From positions 1-9,776 of the forward strand of contig JAJNDL010000020.1 of assembly GCA_021156385.1 (NCBI GenBank): DNA of 9,776 nucleotides, read 5' to 3'. The DNA is from Moraxellaceae bacterium. Its GTDB lineage: Bacteria; Pseudomonadota; Gammaproteobacteria; Pseudomonadales; Moraxellaceae. Shown one piece after another: positions 1-6,100 of the stretch. The notes below the pieces were generated by a model. It did not search any database, was not told the origin of the DNA, and worked only from the letters and a program-made list of their open reading frames with translations. Each line of letters opens with the position of its first letter. The first letter of the stretch is position 1. The position numbers and the translations under genes are program-made.

Positions 1-380
1 TTGAAGGGGCTCACGCGCTCCGACCATACCGGGTCGGTGAGCAGGTTGTAGGGGCCGATCTGCACCAGCACGGTGGCGTGGTTGACGAAGGTCGCGCGCC
101 AGTCGCGCAGTTGTGTCGAGAGGCGCGCCGGCGGCAGGGGGAAAGTCTCGTTGTCCTCCCAGCCCGGCCAGCGCGAGGGCTTGCGCGTACGCAGCCAGGT
201 AAAGACCTTGGTCAGGGCGCGCGCCGGTTGCTGCGTATTGAAAAACTTCTGGCCATCGAAATGGTCGGAGACGGGATAGCGGCGCTCGGGGCGTGCCAGC
301 AGGCTGTCGCGCGGGCGCTCGGTGCGCAGCTGGGGTTCGTGCTGGCGCAGTTTTTCCTGGCGGTATTCTTTGCGGCTCAT
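1..380 (-). CDS. MBL-fold metallo-hydrolase, RomA/NAPE-PLD type (N-terminal part)
   Basis: Only the first 126 codons are in the window; the gene runs off the left edge. The protein starts MSRKEYRQEK and contains a DHFDGQKFFN segment (residues 39-48), a WPGWEDN segment (71-77), FVNHATVLVQ (98-107) and LLTDPVWSERVSP (113-125). The last two are hallmarks of the COG2220 branch of the metallo-beta-lactamase superfamily (UlaG, RomA, N-acyl-phosphatidylethanolamine phospholipase D). The zinc-binding HxHxDH motif should follow just outside the window, so catalytic competence cannot be judged. No signal peptide is visible, which suggests a cytoplasmic or membrane-associated enzyme. The ATG lies 4 bases after the stop of the upstream GGDEF gene and has no good Shine-Dalgarno sequence, so translation is probably coupled to that gene. 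The substrate cannot be inferred. Confidence 0.88.
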   Translation of the reverse strand, partial: MSRKEYRQEKLRQHEPQLRTERPRDSLLARPERRYPVSDHFDGQKFFNTQQPARALTKVFTWLRTRKPSRWPGWEDNETFPLPPARLSTQLRDWRATFVNHATVLVQIGPYNLLTDPVWSERVSPF

Positions 381-384
381 GAGG

Positions 385-1572
385 TCATTCGGTGGTGGCC
401 GCCTCGGTCGCGTCGGTCGCCAGGCGGTAGTGGTTGGTGCCATTCTGGCGTGCGGCCTGCAGCGCCAGGGCGGCGGCGTGCATGAGCTGGTCGGAAGTGG
501 CGCCGTCGGCCGGATAGAGGCTGATGCCGATGCTGACGCCGACCACGCAGTTCTTGCCGAACTGCGGCAGCAGCGGCTCCGCCAGCGAATCGATCAGGCG
601 CTGCGCGAGGACGACGACGTTTTCCGGCGTGGCGGTGGCCGGCGTCAGGATGGCGAACTCGTCGGCGCCGACGCGCGCCAGCACGTCGGATTCGCGCAGC
701 GTGTCGCGGAAGCGTCGCGCCGCCACGCGCAGCAGGCGATCGCCGATCTCCTGGCCGCGTTCGTCGTTGATGCGGCGGAAGCCATCGAGATCGAGACAGA
801 GCAACGCGAGCTTGCGCTGCTCGCGGCGCGCCTGCGCCAGCGAGCGCTCCATCCACTGCGTGAAGAAGCGGCGATTGGGCAGGCCGGTGAGGTTATCGTG
901 CGTGGATTCGTACTGCAGGCGTTCCGCCAGCACGCTGCGTGCGCGCAGCGTGCGGAACAGCACCCAGATGGCGGCGGCCAGCATCAGGCCCATCAGCGTC
1001 ATCAGCACCGCCAGGCGCTGCCAGAGCGCGATACGCGATGCGGCGAGGGACTCCTGCAGCCGGGCTTCGCGCGAGTCGAGCGCCATCTGCAGCGCATTGA
1101 ACTGCGCGCGGAGGCCGTCGAGGCCGGCGCTGTCGCTGCCGGTCAGCAGCGGGGCCGCTGCCGCGGCTGCATCCAGCCGCGCGCGGTCGTCGAGGGCGGC
1201 AGCGAGGCGGCGCTGGCGGGCATCCTTGAGCGCGCGGATGGAGTGCAGGTGGCGGCCGTCCTCGGCGTCGTCGGCCATCAGCTGCCCGAGGGCGCGCAGG
1301 TGGCGGTCGGCATCGGCGAGGCCGGATTCATGGCGCTGCCGGTAGTAGGGCATGCCGGTGAGCAGGAAATCGCGGTGCGCGGTTTCGGCCTCGGCCAGCG
1401 CGGTCACGGTGGCTTCGGCCTGGCTGCGTACCCGGGTGAGGTGGCTCTGCGCGGCGACGGCGTCGAGCAGGCCGGCCGCGTTCTGCATGTAAAGCGCGGC
1501 GGCACCGGAGAACACGATGAGGGCGGCAAGAAAGGGCGCGAGGATTCTCGATTCGGACGATATCGGCTTCAT
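385..1572 (-). CDS. Membrane CHASE3-GGDEF protein with degenerate GADEF signature
   Basis: This is a 395-residue predicted diguanylate cyclase-like signalling protein of the inner membrane. A short charged N-terminus leads into a first membrane segment (about 10-29). An alpha-helical periplasmic region (about 35-180) has the CHASE3-like pattern AETAHRDFLLTG. A second membrane segment (about 186-206) and a C-terminal GGDEF domain (about 220-385) follow. Visible GGDEF landmarks are HDNLTGLPNRR (225-235), DLDGFRRIND (261-270) and VSIGISLYPADG (346-357). The active-site loop reads GADEF (302-306) instead of GGDEF. The RxxD inhibitory site RESD (293-296) sits exactly five residues before it, as in feedback-inhibited cyclases. 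The usual ADxAMYxAK helix reads AAALALQAAR, so further nucleotide contacts are altered. The protein may be a weak cyclase or a c-di-GMP sensor. The open frame extends to 1920, but the extension is arginine-rich antisense to the EEP gene; ATG 1572 opens onto the membrane segment. Its Shine-Dalgarno sequence is weak. Confidence 0.9.
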   Translation of the reverse strand: MKPISSESRILAPFLAALIVFSGAAALYMQNAAGLLDAVAAQSHLTRVRSQAEATVTALAEAETAHRDFLLTGMPYYRQRHESGLADADRHLRALGQLMADDAEDGRHLHSIRALKDARQRRLAAALDDRARLDAAAAAAPLLTGSDSAGLDGLRAQFNALQMALDSREARLQESLAASRIALWQRLAVLMTLMGLMLAAAIWVLFRTLRARSVLAERLQYESTHDNLTGLPNRRFFTQWMERSLAQARREQRKLALLCLDLDGFRRINDERGQEIGDRLLRVAARRFRDTLRESDVLARVGADEFAILTPATATPENVVVLAQRLIDSLAEPLLPQFGKNCVVGVSIGISLYPADGATSDQLMHAAALALQAARQNGTNHYRLATDATEAATTE

Positions 1573-1649
1573 GATGCTTGCAGCGGCCCTGGCGCGGCAG
1601 GCGCACTGCGGGCTTCCCTCCCATGCGATGGCACGATCCGGACGAAGGG

Positions 1650-1658
1650 ACTCTAGCA
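1650..1658 (-). promoter_or_regulatory. Possible extended -10 promoter element before the GGDEF gene
   Basis: In the 158-base gap between the EEP and GGDEF genes, the minus strand reads TGC followed by TAGAGT. This matches the extended -10 pattern TGnTAtAaT at four of the six hexamer positions. It would start a transcript about 70 to 80 bases before the GGDEF start codon. No convincing -35 hexamer lies upstream, only a GC-only stretch. The rest of the gap (1573-1730) shows no gene or other site. Confidence 0.25.
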
Positions 1659-1730
1659 GAGGCGCCGCGCCGCGCCGCAGGGTCGCGGCCGTGCCGGAAG
1701 AGATGCCCGACAGGCGGCGGCGGTACCGCG

Positions 1731-2759
1731 CTAGCGGCGCAGGTAGAGCACCAGGCCATCGTGGTCGGCACTGCGCAGCGCGGTGCCGGGTGCTTGCGCG
1801 AAACGCCCGGCCACCCCGGCGTTGCCGCGGCTGACGGCGACGCGGCCGACGCCCGCGAGTCCCGGGCTGGCGAGGACGTGGTCCAGCGCATTGCCGCGGC
1901 AGCGGTAGACGTAGGTCCACTGCTCGCCGGGCGCGAGGCCGGCCTCCAGGCGACGCAGGCCGGCCCCCTGCAGGATGCCGAGCACGTCCACTCCGCCCTG
2001 CCCGCCCGGCACCGCATTGAAGTCGCCGAGCACGACCAGGGGCGGCGCCTGGCGCGCCGCCAGCCGCTCGCGCACCCAGCCGGCCAAAGCCCCAGCCTGC
2101 CGGGCGCGCTTACGTGCGATGCGCTTCGCCTCGGCGCGATCGTCGCTGCCGCGCAGGGATTTCAGGTGCACGTTGACGATGTCGAGGGGACCGCGCGGCG
2201 TCTGCACGCGCAGCAGCAGCGGCGGCCGGTCGAAGAGGAAGGCGCGGTCCAGGCGGGCGCGGGCAAGGAGCTGCTCGGCCTTCAGCACTTTCCAGTCGCC
2301 GCGCACGAGGAAGCCGACATCGATGCCGCCACGGTCGTGGCCTTCGAGCAGCACCACCTGGTAACGCAGGCCGGGATGCTGCCGCGCCACCGCCTCGGCC
2401 AGCTCGGCCAGCACCTTCTGGTTTTCCGCCTCCTGCACCGCCAGCACATGCGGGTGGCGCAACACCTCGCCCACCTGTCGCGCCAGCTTTGCGAGACGCA
2501 GGCGGTAGCGTGCCGTCGGCACCGTCTCGGCACCGCCGTCATCGATGTCGTCGAAGAGGCGCATCAGGTTCTGCGTGGCGATGGTGAACTCTTCCGCCGC
2601 CGGGGCCGGCACCGGGCGAACCTCGCGTACGGCAGGCGGACAGGCCGCCCACGCAAGCCCGCTACAAAGCCAGTACAGCAGGAAAAGCCCGCGGCAACGG
2701 CGTGCCGCTAGGCTGTGCGCAGGCGCGAATCCGAAGAGGAGGTGCTGCAATGCGTGCAT
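1731..2759 (-). CDS. Exported endonuclease/exonuclease/phosphatase (EEP) family protein
   Basis: This is a 342-residue protein of the EEP superfamily (DNase I, sphingomyelinase and inositol phosphatase fold), metal-dependent phosphodiesterases. The motifs appear in the expected order: ATQNLMRL (61-68, metal/active-site Asn64), LAVQEAEN (106-113, metal-ligand Glu110), VNVHLKS (195-201, His198), VVLGDFNAVP (242-251, Asp246 and Asn248), NALDHVLAS (290-298) and SADHDG (330-335, the C-terminal Asp-His pair). A hydrophobic stretch (about 24-37) ending in AWA before ACPP looks like a Sec signal peptide, so the enzyme is probably periplasmic or secreted. The n-region is long if ATG 2759 is the start. 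The purine stretch AGGA directly abuts that ATG but lies 9 bases before an in-frame TTG at 2750, so TTG 2750 may be the real start. The gene diverges from, and overlaps the start of, the lipoprotein gene at 2750. The substrate (DNA, lipid or phosphoester) cannot be told from sequence. Confidence 0.88.
   Translation of the reverse strand: MHALQHLLFGFAPAHSLAARRCRGLFLLYWLCSGLAWAACPPAVREVRPVPAPAAEEFTIATQNLMRLFDDIDDGGAETVPTARYRLRLAKLARQVGEVLRHPHVLAVQEAENQKVLAELAEAVARQHPGLRYQVVLLEGHDRGGIDVGFLVRGDWKVLKAEQLLARARLDRAFLFDRPPLLLRVQTPRGPLDIVNVHLKSLRGSDDRAEAKRIARKRARQAGALAGWVRERLAARQAPPLVVLGDFNAVPGGQGGVDVLGILQGAGLRRLEAGLAPGEQWTYVYRCRGNALDHVLASPGLAGVGRVAVSRGNAGVAGRFAQAPGTALRSADHDGLVLYLRR
2737..2742 (+). 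promoter_or_regulatory. Shine-Dalgarno site fixing the lipoprotein start
   Basis: A perfect AGGAGG lies 7 bases before ATG 2750. It decides for this start over the in-frame ATG at 2702, whose extension would precede the lipoprotein signal sequence with unrelated residues. Confidence 0.85.
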
Positions 2760-3112
2760 TCCTGACTGCCACTGCTGTCGCGTTGCTGGCCGGCTGCCAG
2801 AGCAATCCGGCCGAGCGCGTCATCATAGACCCGAAAGGCGTGGACCAAGCTGTCTACCAGCAGGATCTCGCGGAATGCAACACGATTGCACAACAGGCGA
2901 AACCTGGACGCTCCGCCATGCGCGGCGCCATCGGGGGTGCGGTTATCGGAGGTGCGCTGGGCGGTGTCATAGGTGACAGCCGCACCGCCGGGCGCATGGC
3001 CGGCGGTGGCGCCGTGATCGGCGGGGCATCGCAGGCGGGTGAAGGCATGTCGGAGCGCGACCGCGTGCTGCGCAACTGCATGACCGGGCGCGGCTACCGC
3101 GTGCTCAACTAG
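2750..3112 (+). CDS. Glycine-zipper outer-membrane lipoprotein
   Basis: This is a 120-residue small lipoprotein. The signal peptide (1-15) ends in the lipobox LLAGC with Cys16 as the lipidated residue. Position +2 is Gln rather than Asp, which favours outer-membrane sorting. The central region (about 57-97) is a glycine zipper with Gly59, 63, 67, 71 and 75 spaced exactly every four residues, followed by a second glycine-rich stretch (81-97). This resembles the SlyB/OmpA-associated glycine-zipper families. The C-terminus, RNCMTGRGYRVLN, with Cys110 and an earlier Cys43, is typical of a widespread family of short glycine-zipper lipoproteins of unknown exact role. Such proteins are usually thought to support envelope integrity or form oligomers in the membrane; the role here is inference. 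It is the only plus-strand gene in the window. Its promoter must lie inside the EEP coding region. A strong hairpin follows the stop codon. Confidence 0.9.
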   Translation: MRAFLTATAVALLAGCQSNPAERVIIDPKGVDQAVYQQDLAECNTIAQQAKPGRSAMRGAIGGAVIGGALGGVIGDSRTAGRMAGGGAVIGGASQAGEGMSERDRVLRNCMTGRGYRVLN

Positions 3113-3149
3113 CGGGCGGGGCCGGTGGCAACGCCACCACCCCCGCCCG
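3113..3149. terminator. Bidirectional hairpin between convergent genes
   Basis: A GC-rich inverted repeat begins immediately after the lipoprotein stop codon and ends 7 bases before the pilY1 stop. The outer stem CGGGCGGGG (3113-3121) pairs with CCCCGCCCG (3141-3149). The inner stem GGTGGC (3124-3129) pairs with GCCACC (3133-3138). A 2x2 mismatch separates the stems and the loop is AAC. It can form from either strand and so probably separates the two converging transcripts. Neither side has a U-tract, so it may act with Rho or as a 3'-end stabiliser rather than as a classic intrinsic terminator. Confidence 0.7.
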
Positions 3150-3155
3150 TAGCGA

Positions 3156-6100
3156 TCAGTTCGACTTGAATTTTTCGTACCAGCGCAAACGCTGCACGGC
3201 ACCGCCGAAGTTGCGGTTACGGATCACGCCGGTGCCGGTGATGATGACATTGCGTCCCTCCCCCGTACCATCGGCCTCCTTGCTGCCCACGAGCACCTGC
3301 GGCGGACCGGCCATGCCGTGCACGAGGCCCGGCAGCGAGCGGCTGTCGATGACGCCGTCCCCGTTGGTATCGACTGCCGCGCCGTCGAAGAGGCTCACGC
3401 GATACAGGTTGCTGAGGCCGATCACCGGTGCGCAGGTCGAGGATGACGACAGGTCCGGCACGTAGGTGGTGAACAGCACTTCACCGAACAGCGAGATGGC
3501 TGCCGCCAGCACCTTCTCGCCGGTACCCGGCAGCGCCAGCTTCCAGCCCGCCGCCGTGCCGGCGCCGGCCGTGCTGTCCAGGTCGATGCTGCCGAGATCG
3601 GATTGCGTGATGGTGGCCTGCAGCGTGGAGGTGGTCAGCAGGTCGGTGCGCAGCGCGTCCCTGTCCTTGAGCACGTAGAAGTAGTCCTGGGTTGCCGTAT
3701 CCAGCGGATGGCTGCGGTAGCCCGAACCCAGCGCCACCGTGAGATAGGACTCGCCGGCCGGGTCGCGCGCCAGCGCCACCGAAGGCGGCTCGTAGAAGCG
3801 CCGGTGATTCGCGGAGTTGGCGGTCCCGCCCTGGCCGAGATTGGCCAGCAGGCGGGCCCGCACGCCGAGGCCGGCCGCGCCGGTATTGGCATTGTCGAGG
3901 TCGATGCGCCACACCTGGCCGCCGAGGTCGCCGACATACACGGCATCGACGAAGCCGTCACGGTCGGTGTCGACCACGCGCGGCTCGGCCGTGATGCTGA
4001 ACTTCATCGCCGGTGCGGTGAGCGAGGCCGCCGCCGTATTGCTGGCCCACCACAGCACGCTGCCGGTGTCGGGATCGACGATGTAGAGCTGGTTGCCCTT
4101 GGTGTCGGCGGCATTGGTGATGGCATTGAAGCCGGCGGTCTCGTGCTTGGGATCGTAGCCGCCGCCGAAGAACATGACGGTCTTTTCCACGCCTGCGATC
4201 TTCACCCTCGCCAGCGCCGGCCGCGACCAGGTCTGTCCCAGGTTGGCGAAGGCGCCGCTGCTGCCGCCACGGATCACCCACTTCAGGCGCGGACTGCTGC
4301 GGTTGGTCACGTCCAGCGCATAGTAGTTGCTGCCGCCCATGCGCATGCCGCCGAACAGCAGCACGTGGTCCCCGTCGGCCGCACTGATGCGCAGGTCGTT
4401 GTTGGCATCCTTGCGCCAGACGGTCCAGGTCAGGTCGAGGCCGAACTCCGGCAGCGTCTGCGCCGCGTTGATCGCGACTTCGTCGGCGCGCTGCAGCAAC
4501 TCGCGCGGCATGAAGGCGAAAACCTCGACGCCGGTGTTGGCGTTGACCGCGTGCAGCATCCCGTCCATGTCGCTGAAATACACGGTGTTGTCCTGCAGGG
4601 CGGCATTGCCGGCTGCCGCGTTGGGATCGCTGCCGCTGTAGCCGTAGCTGACGAGCAGCGGCTGCGAATGCAGCACGCCGCCGATCTGGTTGCGCGGCAG
4701 CGTCGTGCTGCTCACCGTCACGGCGGTGTTGCGGATGACGTTGGGGAAGACCGTCGTGTCGACGATGTCGATGCGGTAGCCCAGCAGCCAGTTGCGCAGG
4801 TTGTTGAACTGGGTGGCGGACAACCCTGTCAGCGTGGTGGCGTCGCTGACTTCGGTCGTGGTCAGCGCGCGCAGGTCCTGCAGCGCCAGCGGCGCATCGG
4901 CATTGACGTTGGTGTAGATGACGCGGCTGGCCGGCGCCGGCAGCCTGCTGGCGGCACCGCCCAGCGTGGCCTTGTCGCCGTCGATCACGTCGCTCCAGAA
5001 GCTGCGCGCCGTCGAGGAGAAGAACGAGGTCGCGCTGTCGACGGCGTTGTTGCCGAGCGCATCGACGATCTGTGCGGAGTCGGTTGTCGTGCCGTCGCCG
5101 TTGGGCGTCTCGATGAAGTCGAGGCGGTAGCGCTTGACGTTGCCCAGCCAGCGCGCCCGGTTCGGCTCCGGATCGAATACCGAGTAGTAGAGCTGGTCGA
5201 GGTGGGTGAGGCGGTTGAACTGGTTGACGGCCACGCCGGGCGCCGTCATGGAGCCGCTCTGGTCGATCAGCATGGTGAGCGAACTCAGCAGTGAATCGGT
5301 GAGCTGCGAACTCGTCTTCGCATGGAAGAACTTGCCCTTGCCGTAGTCTTTCGCCACCCGCTCCATGTCGGTGACGACAGCACCGGTGAGGGCATTGTCG
5401 AAGAGTACGGTGTTGGTGCGGATGAGGGCCCGCTTCTGGTTGTTGCCGGAGGCGAGGTGCTGGGCGACCGACACCATGCAGGCGAAGTTGGCGGAAGCAT
5501 TGCCGCTGGAGGACGGAATGCGGCTGTAGGCATTGCAGGCGGCGTTGTAGCCGCTGGTGATGCCGCCACTGTTGTTGTTGACGTTGGAGGCGTTGTTCGG
5601 CTCGCCGTCGGACATCAGGTAGATGTAGTTGGCCGAGCACTCGCTGACCTGCTCCAGCGGCGAGACGTAGCGGCCGGCGCTGGCCGTGCGCGGATCCGGC
5701 TGGTAGTAGGTCTGCTCGACGGTCTGGTCGTCGAAGGTCGAGGTGAAGGTGTCGGTGATGTAGGGCTGCATGCCGAGCATGTAGCGCGCCGCCTCGGCGT
5801 AGGCGTCGCCCAGCGGCGTGCCGCCGCTGGCATAGAGGCGCGCGTTGACGTCGTCGTAGAGGTCCTGGCGTGCCGTCTTGTCGATCTCGTTGAGGTTGGT
5901 GAAGCGCTTGCGCGCCACGATGTGCAGGTAGGCGGCGCGCGACAGCGTGCTGTCCACGGCATAGATGGTGCTGTTGCTGCTGGTGGCATTGGGGTCGGCG
6001 CTGCGCAGGCGGAAGCCCAGGGCGTTGCCGGGATTCCAGCCCGGGCGCGACGTCACTTCCGCCACCAGGTCCTTGACGTCGATGGCGCGGTGGATGCCGT

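Noticed and set aside
322..1656. A 444-codon open frame on the plus strand opposite the GGDEF gene
   Set aside because: It is the mirror of the GGDEF codons, with Arg/Ala/Gln/Gly-rich composition and no recognisable domain.
1573..1920. A 116-codon N-terminal extension of the GGDEF protein
   Set aside because: The extension is Arg/Pro-rich, overlaps the 3' part of the EEP gene in another frame and precedes a natural membrane-protein start at 1572.
5247..5264. A second MIDAS-like DQSGSM motif in PilY1 (residues 726-731) suggesting a second VWA domain
   Set aside because: The following residues lead straight into the linker and propeller start, which match PilY1 homologues, and no further VWA elements follow.
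3603..5294. A 563-codon open frame on the plus strand opposite pilY1
   Set aside because: It lies wholly antisense to an unmistakable PilY1 sequence, its product is a low-complexity mix rich in Ala, Val, Gly, Arg and His, and it has no ribosome-binding site. Long antisense frames are common in GC-rich genes.
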